Below are positions 9,696 to 20,425 of a stretch of DNA of 64,000 bases, in pieces. The stretch spans positions 2,356,001 to 2,420,000 of the forward strand of contig JBLDXI010000013.1 in NCBI GenBank assembly GCA_047495785.1, read 5' to 3'. The notes beneath the pieces were generated by a model, which did no database searches, was not told the DNA's origin, and saw only the letters and a program-made list of their open reading frames with translations. This DNA is from Lepidodermella squamata. Its lineage: Eukaryota; Gastrotricha. How positions within the stretch are numbered: the first letter of the stretch is position 1; every line of letters starts with the position of its first letter. The translations under genes were made by a program, and so were the position numbers.

Positions 9696-10112
9696 TCATT
9701 GATATTTTTGAGCTAGCACTATAAAACATATTATGGCAGTTTTTACCACTATCATAGCATTCGCCATTGGTGTATATGCCTCGTTGCACAAATCAGTGTT
9801 CCGGCAGCAATTAAAGCCGCCACATCCAAAGTTGTTGTAGCAATCAGAATCGATAATCGACAGACAAGCTGCGTCGGTCGTACAGCCTCGAAAGCCCGTG
9901 CTAGGTACAACGAAGCACGGAGTTGTCTGAAGATTTTGCTGCTGGCCCGTGGGGACAGTGCAGTTCACTATTCGCCAGTTGTACTTGAGCGTGCAGTTGG
10001 TCCACATTGGATTGCATTCATAGCAGAAGCTAACGGCGCTCACTTTTCCAAGAGAAATCCAAGCAAGCAAAGCTGCACTAGATACGCAAAGAATGGCCAG
10101 AGACCGGCTCAT
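9696..10112 (-). CDS. Ly6/three-finger-like GPI-anchored protein 1, intronless
   Basis: One open frame of 138 residues. A signal peptide ends near VSA (residue 26). A cysteine-rich domain follows, starting FCYECNPMWTNC, with central GC and C, then DSDC and the closing CCRNTDLCN motif, which is the Ly6/uPAR signature end (C-C-x-x-D-x-C-N). The C-terminal hydrophobic segment (AMIVVKTAIICFIVLAQ) is the expected GPI-attachment signal. All other members have an intron after the ...PC-x(3-6)-T segment; here the frame runs straight through it. That suggests intron loss or a retrocopy. It is the most diverged array member. Such proteins sit on the outer cell surface and often tune receptors or channels; the specific partner is unknown. 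Confidence 0.85.
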   Translation of the reverse strand: MSRSLAILCVSSAALLAWISLGKVSAVSFCYECNPMWTNCTLKYNWRIVNCTVPTGQQQNLQTTPCFVVPSTGFRGCTTDAACLSIIDSDCYNNFGCGGFNCCRNTDLCNEAYTPMANAMIVVKTAIICFIVLAQKYQ

Positions 10113-10594
10113 CTATATAATAAGATATTTTCATTTCAATTTCGATAAATGATAAATTCATTAAATCGTGAGAATCGCAAAATAAAAGAAAATTGCAATG
10201 GAAAATTTAAATAAAAATTTCGGGCACAGAAGACATCTTTCGCAAAATCGATGCTTTAAATGGAAAATAGCTGGAAAAATATGAAGAAGATTTATGAAAT
10301 GATAAAATTAATAATCAGCAGGCTCATATACAAGCAAACATGTTTTGTCGACGCATATTGTTTGACACCATATTGAGTTACGGCACTATCCGAAGGTGTG
10401 AATGCGTTAAAAAAGTTGACCACGTTTTCTTTGTGGAGCCAAAGGTTTCTTGGTTGACCTATATTAAATTGAACCGAAACCGATAAATCGAATCTCGAAT
10501 CGATTTGCAAAGGTCACCACGCTCATTCCTTTAATTATTTTATTCTTCAGTTTCGTCAATTGGATTATAATAAAAATAGTATCTATACACAATG
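10113..10594. other. Intergenic, no gene seen
   Basis: Spacer between Ly6 genes 1 and 2; A+T-rich with no supported feature. Confidence 0.4.
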
Positions 10595-11068
10595 CTATGA
10601 ATCGCTGACATTCATCTGATATGAGAACAAAAATCCGAAAAAAATTGCGAACAATAAAAGTTTTGGAGGTTCAAAGTTCGAATCGGACTGATTGCACAAA
10701 TCTCGATCCCGACAGCAATAGAAGCCACCGCATCCGTATGAGGAATAGCAATTCATGTAACGTGTCGGGTTACACTGGATAGTGTTTGTAACGCAACCTC
10801 TTTGACCCCTATAATAAATAGGAAGGAGTATTTTTTTATCGCAAAATTAAAAAATGGCTGCTTACGTGGTTGGCATGACGTAGCAGGGCGTGCCGGTATC
10901 ATTAAGGTTGCAAACTTGCTGGTACCAAAACGTCGAAACGTTACACGCTGTTGTAGCGTTGCAAGCGTAACACATTGTCACAGCCGAAACGCCGTTATCA
11001 AGAAAAACGGCGATTAAAAACGGCGCAACGATCAGGGCGGAGGCGAAGGCGAACAACGAACTATTCAT
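10595..11068 (-). CDS. Ly6/three-finger-like GPI-anchored protein 2
   Basis: Two exons, 11068-10866 and 10808-10595 (57-nt intron, phase 2), give about 138 residues. The signal peptide ends near GVSA. The domain opens MCYACNATTACN, continues after the intron with QRGCVTN, then MNCYSSYGCGGFYCC and RDRDLCN. The C-terminal hydrophobic tail begins KLLLFAIFFGFLF. Sequence and the shared SYGCGGFYCC/NNFGCGGFNCC loop group it with gene 1, apart from the rest of the array. It lacks the second intron found in genes 3-7. Confidence 0.85.
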
Positions 11069-11280
11069 ATTTTTTCTGCCGTATAAAGTCAATTTTATTT
11101 TGTTTACAAATGTAATAAAGAGATAGCAGATGATAACATCAATGATAAAATTGTCACGTTTTTGACACCTCGGTCGTCGTGTATAGTTCGTAAAATTTGT
11201 CAATAGAATGTAACATGTTTGTTGCGGAAAGGTGATAAAAAATTATGTGTTAGTTGCGCATCATCGTTTCGTTGTTTTTT
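11069..11280. other. Short intergenic spacer
   Basis: Spacer between Ly6 gene 2 and the convergent-side end of the chitinase gene; nothing supported. Confidence 0.4.
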
Positions 11281-12948
11281 TCAATGTGGCGTTAGTTGAG
11301 GCGCTCGACCTGTCAGATGGTCGCAAGGGTTGATGAAACCGCTAGTTTCGAGCTGCAGCCGCTTTTCGCGGTGGTGATGCCGTTCGGTGCGTAGTTCCGC
11401 TGGATCGAGGGCTTTGTTGATAGCGCGAAGAAGGGGCTGTTGGCCACCTCCGCAGACATCGAAAACATCGTCAAAGTCGAGCGTCCAGAGTGCGATGCCG
11501 CCGAAGTGACGGTGTAGAGCATACTGAGCTTTAGCGGCAACGGTTTCGGTGTTTTGAGTCGAAATCCACTCGTTAACTTTGTAACTTAGAAGAGCCACCT
11601 TAAAAATCGGAAATTTGAACTATTAGAATTATAATTTAATTTCCAAAAACCTCCTCAGCCATTGGATCGTAGATTGTTTCGTATAATTTTTCCATTGCGG
11701 TCGAATCGTCGCATTGTTCCTTCAAGCAAGTCTGGAAAAAATTATTTGTAAATTTTTTTCAAAATTTTCTCGTTATTTTCCTTACCTCGTAGAACGCGTT
11801 TAGCCCCGGTTCCTTAGTAAAATGACCAGCAATACCAGGTCCGCAAGTCGAAATGCCAGCCCCAGTGCCATTTGTGTTGTTCAGTGAGTCATCACATAGA
11901 CGGAAAGAACGGCCATAAGCTGGGATTCCCAGGTTCAAATTCTTGCTCAGCGCACCTTGCGACAGCCAATGATCAACGGCCCATTCCTTAAAAATTGAGA
12001 ACGCCATGAAAAACAACTTGATCCAAGAAAATAGTTTACCATGGTAAGCTGATGGCGATCTGGATCGATTTCAGCTGGGTCGTACCGAAGCGGAGCGTTG
12101 TAGCCAGTTGTGTTGTCCCAAGCTCCGTGGAAGTCGTAGGTCATCAGGGTCATGAAATCTAAGGCCCTTCATTATGGAAACGAAAATTTCAAAATCTGGG
12201 AAATTTTTCAAAATTATTTTACTGGTCAATTTCTTTGATTTCATAGGCGCTTTCAACGACTTTCTTGCCGACACCAACTGCAGCTGATAGGATTAATTTT
12301 GGCTTATTGGTTAAGGCAGCTTCTTGGCGAAATTCATCGGATAGCATCTTAAAAATTTCTTAAAAATATCAACAATCAGGTAATAAAATCTAAAAATTCA
12401 AACCTTCATCCATTTTGTGAAGCGTTCCCTGTCCTCGGGAGGACTGCCGCGATTCGCCGGGTATTCGATGTCGATATCTAATCCATCGAGTTTATTATCA
12501 CGCAAAAATTTGATAGCTTCACGGTTGAAATTAGCCATGCGTTCTTCTTCGGCCATAATGTGGCTAAATGGCTCCATCCCGGCGTTCCAGCCTCCGATGG
12601 CTACCATAACCGATAAATTTGCATTTCGATGTTTGAGCTCCAACAAGGCATCAATCATTTCTGGCCGAATAAATTATTGTTTGGGGTAAAATTCGATGAT
12701 ATCAACTAACCTCCATCATTGTGCTCTCGCATTTTCATAACACCGTCTTTCACGTCGAGAAATGCGAGGACGATGTGCGAGCAGAGATTCGGATCAATCA
12801 AATTTCCGACATTTTCGTGAGACAATTTGACCGGAACTTGACGGTACTGCGCCCAATTAGCGATGTAGCAGACACGCCGCATCGAATCACCGACATGCAT
12901 TAGGTACAATGCGCTGAGAAGGTGGGCGAATACTCCGAATATTTCCAT
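11281..12948 (-). CDS. GH18 chitinase, complete, secreted
   Basis: Seven exons join in phase: 12948-12711, 12660-12404, 12347-12223, 12166-12040, 11986-11786, 11731-11651 and 11598-11281, giving 448 residues. A signal peptide (about residues 1-20) precedes RRVCYIANWAQYR. VMVAIGGWN and the catalytic DGLDIDIEYP (D-x-x-D-x-D-x-E, complete) follow. Then come MTLMTYDFHGAW, the strand-6 segment IPAYGRSFRL, and ALWTLDFDDVFDVCGGG in strand 8. Residues therefore support an active chitinase that hydrolyses beta-1,4-GlcNAc chains in the barrel. After the barrel is a His/Arg-rich tail of about 50 residues; no recognisable chitin-binding (peritrophin) domain was seen. It sits inside the Ly6 array on the same strand. 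Confidence 0.92.
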
Positions 12949-13235
12949 GATAATGTTTCGAGCAATTTAAAATGAAAATAATGGGGGAAATCAGTTTCTG
13001 ATGTAGCATTTTAGGCTGGATGGCACGCGATCTGTCCACATTTCAGCACGCGAGTAAAATTCACAAAAATTAACCTTTTATTTCCACAAAAATGCGTTTT
13101 GATTTTTCTACAACTAATAGCGAGGAAAGATGGCCGTGTCGAGAAAGATCGTGAATTTGATTAAAATTTTAAAATGATTTCAAAAATTCAAAATGATTGC
13201 AAGAAATTGAGCAAATATTTCAATAGAATGTCCAA
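12949..13235. other. Intergenic spacer upstream of chitinase
   Basis: A+T-rich; presumably holds the chitinase promoter, but no TATA box or acceptor-like site at a clear position was identified. Confidence 0.35.
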
Positions 13236-13814
13236 TTATCGAATGAAGCGAAAGACGACCAGCCCGCTGAGTATCACCAAAGATGAAGCCAGCATTTCGG
13301 GTGAAGAGTTGCATCGATCCTTGTCACGGCAGCAGTAGTAGTCGTGGCAACCGTGGGTTGGCGAGAAGCAATCCTGGGGCGCTGTTTAAGAGATAAATAC
13401 AGTTGCAAGTGATACTTAATATAAATTCGACAAACTTGACGAGAAGAAGTTCCACCAGAACGACGAAATTGGTGATGACCAATCGAAATCGTAATCACGA
13501 ACACCACCAGACACAGCACAGGCACCAGTGCCAGCACAGCCTCGACTTCCACTAAAACGAAATTCATAGTTCAATTAAGGCGCCGAAATACTTGGCCATC
13601 TCACTTACGTTCTAGCGTTTTTGAAACAGTTGAAATCAAGGCCGCCTTTTGCGCTACCGCCAGTCGCGTTACAAGACACTAGCTTCCAGTTGGTCCTGTC
13701 GTTACAGTGGGCTACGTTAGGATCGCACAAGAAGCAGTTGTTTACGGCGTCACACAGCGCCGCCAGAAAGACTAGCGCGAAAAACGACCCAAAAACCAGC
13801 GAGGCGTTGCTCAT
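13236..13814 (-). CDS. Ly6/three-finger-like GPI-anchored protein 3
   Basis: Three exons: 13814-13609, 13551-13436 and 13381-13236. The signal peptide ends near CDA. The domain runs NNCFLCDPNVAHC ... NCFKNART | GSRGCAGTGAC ... PISSFWWNFFSS | PQDCFSPTHGCHDYYCC and RDKDRCNSS, then a hydrophobic tail (MLASSLVILSGLVVF). The two intron positions, after the R-T and after the W-N-F-F-S segment, are shared with genes 4-7 and define the minus-strand subfamily. Confidence 0.85.
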
Positions 13815-14031
13815 CTTATATCACGCAAATATGGCCTAAAATCAGCGATAAATCAATCATGCAATTTTTTTTAGAAAATGATTTGTAGAACAAACAGGGC
13901 CTGGGAAAAGTTTTGATCAACGCTCTGATAGAAAATACATATAGTGAGGCGTGTCATATTAAAGGGTCAAATATTTTGAGCAAATAATTTTGAGACTATT
14001 TTTGAGGCGAGAAAATGCGTTCATTCAGTTC
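13815..14031. other. Short intergenic spacer
   Basis: Spacer between Ly6 genes 3 and 4; nothing supported. Confidence 0.4.
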
Positions 14032-14593
14032 TCATTTGATTATCCAAACTAGTGTTACGAGCAGCAAAACGGCGATAGGTGTTAACGATGGCGCCCAGGC
14101 TGAGTTGCATCGATCGCTATCACGGCAACAGTAGAAATCGTGGCAGCCATGCGATGGACTGAAGCACGAGTGCCATACTGTGGGTTGAAATAGGTTGGAA
14201 ATTTAAAGTCTCAATCGAAAGGAAGCAGTTATACCTGGCAAGAATTGTTTCCAAACCCAAAACCATGGCCGTGACCATTCAAACTCATAGTCTCTTACGT
14301 TATTCGACGTTCCACAAGCTGTGTAGTTACCGCAGCCTCGAGTTCCACTGCAAAAAATTTTTCGTAAAAATTAGGAAAATTATATAGCAAATGACGAACG
14401 TTTGCGCAATTTTGTAGCAAGGAATCTCGGTGCCTAATGTAGCAGTGCATGTTTTCAAGGACCATTTAGCCGTATCGAAGCAGTTGTCAACATTTCCATC
14501 GCAAAACCAACAATTACTGACAGCTTCAGCGTGGTGAAGTAGGAGAACAAAGCCAACGAATGCGATGAGTCTCCAAGAAAAGTTCGAAATCAT
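14032..14593 (-). CDS. Ly6/three-finger-like GPI-anchored protein 4
   Basis: Three exons: 14593-14400, 14347-14235 and 14177-14032. The signal peptide ends near AEA. Landmarks are SNCWFCDGNVDNC, IPCYKIAQT | GTRGCGNYTAC, RDYEFEWSRPWFWVWKQFLP | VWHSCFSPSHGCHDFYCC, RDSDRCNSA and the hydrophobic tail PIAVLLLVTLVWII. The aromatic stretch PWFWVWKQ is conserved through most of the array and is not a standard Ly6 feature. Confidence 0.85.
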
Positions 14594-14921
14594 AGATCAG
14601 CTGCAAAATTTTAGAAAAAAATATATATAATCAATTTTCCAACAATTTACCCACCTTTTACTCTCGGGATTTTATCGGTTAGATGTGTTTCTGTATCTGA
14701 GAATAAATTCTACGAAAAAAATAATTTGTTGAAAAACCGATTTCTCTTCGCCTTATACAACAAACAACATAGTGCAAGCACTCAACACAAATTAATAAAA
14801 CAAAAAATGAAAATAAAATCAACTAATAAAATCCCATTCAGCACGGTATAATGTAACGCGAGAGAAAAAAATTGAGCAATTTTTCTTTCAGACTTGAATT
14901 TGAACAAATGCATATAAGATT
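14594..14921. other. Intergenic spacer
   Basis: A+T-rich spacer; nothing supported. Confidence 0.4.
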
Positions 14922-15492
14922 TTAGTATAGTACATAGGCGCCTATGACCAGTGGTAGCGCGATCGCCCCTAGCGCTAGTGGTGTCGAGCCAGGCATCGAG
15001 GCGGTGTTGCATCGATCCGCGTCACGGCAGCAGAAGAAATCGTGGCAGCCGTGGGTTTGCGAGAAACAATCGTGCCAGACTGAAAGAATAATTAGAATTA
15101 TCGCAATTTTTCGAATTCTCATCTTACTCGGAAGAATTTGGTTCCAAACCCAAAGCCATGGAGCACCCCAGTCGAACTCGTAATCTCTGACGTTGTTCGA
15201 GGTGACACAAGCAGGGTAAGTCGCACAGCCGCGGTTGCCACTTAAAATTTGCCATAAAAATGTCAAAAATGTATAAATTTCCGAATTAAACTCACGTTCT
15301 TCCGATCTTGTAGCACGGAGTATCGTTACCTAGAGCACCACTGTTGCAAGTTCTCAACTGCCATTGGTTAGGATCTTTGCAGTTGGCGATGTTGATGTCG
15401 CAAAACCAGCAGTTGGACACAGCATCGACGACGCTGAAGAATCCGATGATGGCGAAAAAGCTAGCGAGAACCAACTTATTCGACGAAATCAT
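14922..15492 (-). CDS. Ly6/three-finger-like GPI-anchored protein 5
   Basis: Three exons: 15492-15296, 15240-15128 and 15079-14922. The signal peptide ends near VDA. The sequence reads SNCWFCDINIANC, TPCYKIGRT | GNRGCATYPACVTSNN, RDYEFDWGAPWLWVWNQ | WHDCFSQTHGCHDFFCC, RDADRCNTA and the tail PLALGAIALPLVIGAYVLY. It is the closest relative of gene 4 by sequence. Confidence 0.88.
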
Positions 15493-15753
15493 TTGCTGAA
15501 ATACGCATGGGTAAACGTTAAAAAATCAGTTATAGCTAAAATTATTTACCCGATTCAGCTGGGCACTATATTAGCAACTATTGAAAACTATAATGCCTAG
15601 GATAAAGATGGAACACAATTCTGAGCCTCTTTTTCTTGCTTTACAAAATTTTAGAAAACAAATAATCAAGACATGAGATTTTTAGGTGACATCGATTGTA
15701 CAATTGAATAAAATTTGAGCAAAATTTAAGAAAGATAAATCAATAAATGATTG
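15493..15753. other. Short intergenic spacer
   Basis: Nothing supported between Ly6 genes 5 and 6. Confidence 0.4.
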
Positions 15754-16350
15754 TCAATGACGCTTCATTAGGGCCCATAGTGCCAGACCACTGGAACCCA
15801 GTAAGAGCCATAGGGGTGCTCCGATCTCCATCGCTCCAGGCGTGGCGGTGTTGCATCGATCGCGATCTCGGCAGCACCAGAAATCGTGGCTACCGTGTTG
15901 GCTGAAGGAATCGTGAGCAACTATTCGGCATTCATAGAAATAACACTGCCATTTCAAACATAATATGGAGCGTCAACTTACCGACGAGGAACTGCTTCCA
16001 GATCCAGCGCCATGGCGCTCGCCACTCGAAATCGGTATCACGAATACCTTGCGAACTCGTGCAGGCTGCGAGGGAAGCAGCGCAACCACGGCTTCCACTG
16101 AAATTTACGAAAAATTATATTTGGTCGATGGCAAATGAAACTCAACTCACGTTATGCTCGATTTCCAACAAGGCGTGTCATTGCCCCAGAGACCACTGTT
16201 GCACGTTACAACCTTCCATGTGCTCGGGTTCCTACAATCGCCCCAGTTGTAGTCGCAAAGCCAACAATTGTTCACAGCATCGACGGCTACGAAAAGAACA
16301 GCCACAGCTATGGTGCCAAAAACGGCCGCATGGCGCCGAGCTTGAAGCAT
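15754..16350 (-). CDS. Ly6/three-finger-like GPI-anchored protein 6, missing one cysteine pair
   Basis: Three exons: 16350-16151, 16097-15982 and 15920-15754. The start MLQARRHAAVFGTIAVAV is preferred to an upstream ATG in the same frame at 16449 because it begins directly before the hydrophobic signal sequence. The domain reads NNCWLCDYNWGDC, TPCWKSSIT | GSRGCAASLAAC, PWRWIWKQFL | VAHDSFSQHGSHDFWCC, RDRDRCNTA and the tail LLLGSSGLALWAL. Paralogues have DCFS...HGC in the last segment. Here both cysteines are serine (DSFS and HGS) and the loop is one residue shorter, leaving 10 instead of 12 cysteines. Everything else is intact, so this looks like coordinated loss of one disulfide rather than decay. 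Confidence 0.87.
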
Positions 16351-16462
16351 CTCTCTTCTATAACCTCTACAAAATATTGGAAATTGAAGTAGAAAAATGT
16401 TGATTTTAGTCATAAAATTTGAGCAACAATTTTGATTTTGATCTCGCAAAACAATTCAAAGT

Positions 16463-17058
16463 TCAGTTCCAATTCCTTAGTAATAGGAAGCCGAAAATTG
16501 ACGCCACTAGAAGTAGAGGTGAACTGTTTTGAGGTAGAGCCGAGTTGCAGAAATTTTTATCGCGACAGCAAAACCATTCGTGGCAACCATGGGATTCACT
16601 GAAGCAGTCATGCGGAACTGAAAAGTTGATAAAAGTTGGATCAATCAAGTTCACGACTGAATCGAACTTACGGACGACAAGCTGTTTCCAAATCCACCTC
16701 CAAGGCGCATTCCACTCAAAATCGGTATCGCGTAGGTTGTTCGAAGCTGTGCATGAAGGCAGGGTGCCACATCCTCGACTTCCCCTATGAAAATTAGCAA
16801 TTTTTAAGGAGGCTGAATATATTCAACAGCTTTCGCTTACGTTTTCGTGTTTTTGTAACACGTTCCAAGCTCCTCGCCGCAGTTTGCCGATATCCAATTT
16901 GTTGGATTTCTGCAATCGGCTATATTGTAGTCACATAGCCAACAGCTGACATTGCGCTTCTTCTCCAGAGCGACTTGGCCATCGACTTGGCCGATGTCTG
17001 ATAGCGTAACAGCTAGTAGCGCTATGGCCAGTGCCGAACTTGCGATTTGTATCAACAT
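16463..17058 (-). CDS. Ly6/three-finger-like GPI-anchored protein 7
   Basis: Three exons: 17058-16841, 16784-16672 and 16617-16463. The signal peptide (residues 1-20 or so) is followed by an unusually long linker QVDGQVALEKKRNV before SCWLCDYNIADC. Then LGTCYKNTKT | GSRGCGTLPSC, PWRWIWKQLVV | LPHDCFSESHGCHEWFCC, RDKNFCNSA and the short tail SPLLLVASIFGFLLL. It is the last minus-strand member, facing the plus-strand half of the array. Confidence 0.85.
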
Positions 17059-17504
17059 GGCGCAAAAAAGGTATATCTAACGAACAGCAGTAGTAGCATT
17101 GATAAGTTGCCATTTTCTTGAAATCTTGATGACACACTTAATGCCGCGAAAAATGGCGATTTAACGCGCACACGACAAACTGACAGCGCGTGTTTTATTG
17201 CGTGTAAATTACCTGCGCGCGCTTCACAGCGACGCGCGCACAGCAGAAGGCCTTTGTGTCAAAAAGTTGAGGCGCAAACAAAAGATCAAGACCTGCATTA
17301 CAGCGGCGTGTTAATTACAACTGTTGTTATTGTTACAGTTCTTGTTTTTGTTACCGTGTCTGAAACTATTTTCTTGCATATAGCCACCGCTTATTGTTTC
17401 GCAAAAATTGTTAGCGGAGAAAAAGCCTGTGGCGATGACTATGTTACATACAAGGCGTTATGTGGACATCTCTAAATTTCGTTACAAGAAAAACACTCAC
17501 GCGC
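17059..17504. other. Divergent intergenic region at the centre of the Ly6 array
   Basis: This separates the minus-strand and plus-strand halves. It is rich in gcgcgc-type stretches (17215-17240) and has a 73-residue open frame (17254-17475) with a hydrophobic stretch but no start context or relative. It may carry regulatory sequence for both sides. Confidence 0.35.
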
Positions 17505-18738
17505 GCGCTTTGTTCGACGTGCGGCTATAGAATTTCGTTATTATTTTGAGGTGGATTATTACAGCGTGATTTTTACGGCGACTCGCGTTAATTACCAATT
17601 ACAAAGATAAAGCAGCAATTATCGCACGAGGTTATTTATTATCACAGCAGATGAATTGTGTCTAAGCTGCTGTTGTTTTAAGCTACGTTTCCTAACGAGG
17701 GTATCAAAGAATAATATTTTTGGACGTGACAGTACAAGGAACATGAAATTCAAAAAGCAGTGGGCGACGCGCGATGGCCCGGAGCGGAAAAGCGGGAGAA
17801 ACAAGAGCAAGAATGTTAATTCAAATAAAAGACCTCTACTATTTTTTCAACTTGAAGCGTACAAGATATACATTGGTGATATACGAGGGAGATGCGACTT
17901 GAAGCTTCGCTTCTAAGCTTGGCCGCTCTTATTATGCTAATACCAGCCATTCAGGCGGTTAATAACTGTTGGGAGTGTGACGAAGATATCGCTGATTGCC
18001 ACAATAGTGCTAACTGGAAAGTTGCGAGATGTGTGGCTACACACGGCATCGCTCAACCGTGTTACAAACACGAACCCAGGTAGGAAAATATACTTAAATT
18101 GTGATATATAAAATTCAAAGTCACGATTATTATTGGGTTGATAAATTCTATCGTTATTATTTGTATTTTAGTGGCCGTCGCGGATGCGCATCGATGGCTG
18201 CGTGTGCCGCCAACAGTGGCTCGCGTCCTATCGCTTATGACCCAGCTCAACCTTGGATTTGGATCCTACAACAGATATTCCCTGCCTCGAAAGATTGCTA
18301 CTCGGGAGTTACCGGTTGCGCGGGAATATGGTGCTGTCGCGATTGGGATAGATGCAATTCAGCCCACCGAGCTACATCGACGTCATTGGCCCTAACTTTC
18401 GCTAGCTGTGGATTCGCCTTATTTATGATGCTATTACGCAGATAACGTTTCTAGTTGTTATACTTCAATATGATACCCTTGTATTAGCTTGATATTCAAC
18501 AAATTTGTTATTGCTTATAATGGATCCTGTATTCTTGTAACGAAGTTGAACTTTAAAATGCTGGTTTTTTCGAAAGTAAAAATGCCTTGCCAGAAATCAA
18601 CGCGTTCATTGACCATTTTTTAAATTTTTTGTATAAATTCCGGCTTTTATTTTGTTACCAGTCTCAGGAAGGTTAAGAAGGTCATGTTCTCAGCGCTCGA
18701 TTGATGATGCCTAATAATACGCTCGTTATCGGTTAACG
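17505..18738 (+). repeat. Tandem duplication unit A carrying Ly6 gene 8
   Basis: Flanks and gene match 19001-20272. Shared upstream landmarks include gcgctttgttcgacgtgcgg and gtgggcgacgcg; shared downstream is ctcgttatcggttaac. Similarity in non-coding flanks implies a recent segmental duplication of about 1.25 kb. Confidence 0.75.
17892..18445 (+). CDS. Ly6/three-finger-like GPI-anchored protein 8 (W-type)
   Basis: Two exons, 17892-18079 and 18172-18445. The signal peptide ends near IQA. The domain reads NNCWECDEDIADC, QPCYKHEPR | SGRRGCASMAAC, PWIWILQQIFP, KDCYSGVTGCAGIWCC, RDWDRCNSA, then a hydrophobic tail ending in LLRR. There is only one intron: the second minus-strand intron is absent. 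It is nearly identical to gene 9 at the N-terminus (one difference in the first 35 residues apart from D/M). No acceptor-like site stands directly before the ATG. Confidence 0.9.
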
Positions 18739-19000
18739 AAATGCAACGAAATGAGTCCAAGAAATTTTGATTTAGCTTTTTGGCTAGCCATTTCATCAAT
18801 TCGTGAAAGTTGCTCATCAGGTTGCCACCGTGGGAAAAAGGCTTTTGGCCTATTAAGAATGTTTGGCTTGCCAGCAGACCCGATTTTCAAAGATGGCCGG
18901 GAAAGGCGGAAAGTATGCATATAGGGTGACGGCAATCAAGCGTTAGATGTTATATGGGCCTCTTGATCTTTCGTTGCGTGAGTTAAAATAATAAACTCGA
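18446..19000. other. Intergenic, remainder of duplication unit A
   Basis: 3' flank of gene 8, shared with gene 9's flank up to 18738. The rest (18739-19000) is unique sequence with no supported gene. Confidence 0.4.
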
Positions 19001-20272
19001 GCGCTTTGTTCGACGTGCGGCTGGAATTTCGTTATTATTTTAAGATGGATTTTTGCTGCGACTCGCGTTAATTACCAATTACAAAGATAAAGCAGCAATT
19101 ATCGCACGGGGTCATTTATTATCATAGCAGATGAATTGTTTCACGAGCTGTTGCTGTTTCAAGCTAGAGAGTATTAAAAGAAAAATGTTACTCTGCAGGT
19201 ATTTTTGAACGTGAAAGAGCATATAGGGACATTGTCGTAAGACTCGAAAAGCAGTGGGCGACGCGTGATGGCCCGGAGCGGCAGAAACAAAAGTGAGAAA
19301 CGCTTATAACAGAAAACAAGACTTCTCCTATTTTTTCAACTTCAAGCGTACTTGCATTGGCGATAAACCAGGGAGATGCGACTTGAAGCTTCGCTTCTAA
19401 GCTTGGCTGCTTTTATCATGCTAATACCAGCCATTCAGGCGGTTAATAACTGCTGGGAGTGCGACGAAGATATGGCTGATTGCCATAATAGCGCTAACTG
19501 GAAGGTTGCGAGATGTTCGACTACGCACGGCAACCCTACACCGTGCTATAAACACGAACCCAGGTAAGAAGACATACTTTTTATAGCATATCAACTCAAA
19601 AGTCATGATTTTGCTAAATTATTTCTTACTAGTGGCCGTCGCGGATGCGCAGCGTTTGCTTCATGTGCTGCCAATAGCGGTCTTCGCCCTTTCGCCTATG
19701 ATGGCAACCAGCCGTGGCTTTGGGTCTTGAATCAAATATTTCCAGCAGCGAAAGATTGCTACTCTGGAGTTATCGGTTGCGGGGGAATATGGTGCTGTCG
19801 CGATTGGGATAGATGCAATTCAGCCAACCGAGCTACTTCAACGTCATTGGCCCTAACTTTCGCTAGCAGTGGATTCGCCTTATTTATGATGCTATTCCGC
19901 AGATAAATTGTCTCAATAGAGCTAATAATTTTATCAGCTAGAGTATTATTGCGTAATTAATCTTGAATTCTTGTAATGAATACTGGTTTTGTTAGTAAAA
20001 AAGCAGCCCCAATTTTTCGGAAAATGAGCCACTTTTTACGCGCGTTTGCATATTAATTTTTCCTTAATTGTTTCGCCATGGCGCATCGGAAGTGAGACAA
20101 TGCCTTGCCAGAAAAACAACTCTTTTGTTGCCCTTATACGCTTTCATCGACCATTTTTTTTTTAATTTTCGGGTAAATTCCGGCTTTTGTTTCGTTACCA
20201 GCCAGGATGGTGAAGTGTCTTTGTTCACAGCGCTCGAGTAGTGATAGTTAATAATACGCTCGTTATCGGTTA
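19001..20272 (+). repeat. Tandem duplication unit B carrying Ly6 gene 9
   Basis: Second copy of the 17505-18738 unit, offset by about 1.5 kb. It has small indels in the flanks, for example within the 5' flank near 19160-19320. Confidence 0.75.
19376..19906 (+). CDS. Ly6/three-finger-like GPI-anchored protein 9 (W-type)
   Basis: Two exons, 19376-19563 and 19633-19906. It is the duplicate of gene 8, reading NNCWECDEDMADC, TPCYKHEPR | SGRRGCAAFASC, PWLWVLNQIFP, KDCYSGVIGCGGIWCC, RDWDRCNSA and the same C-terminal tail. Differences from gene 8 concentrate between the cysteines (VATHGIAQP versus STTHGNPTP; PIAYDPAQP versus PFAYDGNQP), while the signal and anchor regions are almost unchanged. Confidence 0.9.
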
Positions 20273-20425
20273 ACCAAATACGAAAACAGGTGCCGGGCAA
20301 TGAAATGGAAGAAGACGACTTGTCAAATGAAATTAACCTCCAAGAACGGGAGATAATAGCTTCCTATACCCGCTCGATAGTATTATATGCAACAGTTTAG
20401 AGTCGTTTCAACTTGAAATCCAACC
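19907..20425. other. Intergenic spacer
   Basis: 3' flank of gene 9 (duplicate-unit sequence to 20272), then 150 nt of unique sequence before gene 10. Confidence 0.4.

Noticed and set aside
9500-9700. Possible additional Ly6 gene left of gene 1
   Set aside because: No cysteine signature or signal peptide on either strand.
17254-17475. 73-residue plus-strand frame with a hydrophobic segment
   Set aside because: No cysteine pattern or relative; probably chance in the divergent spacer between array halves.
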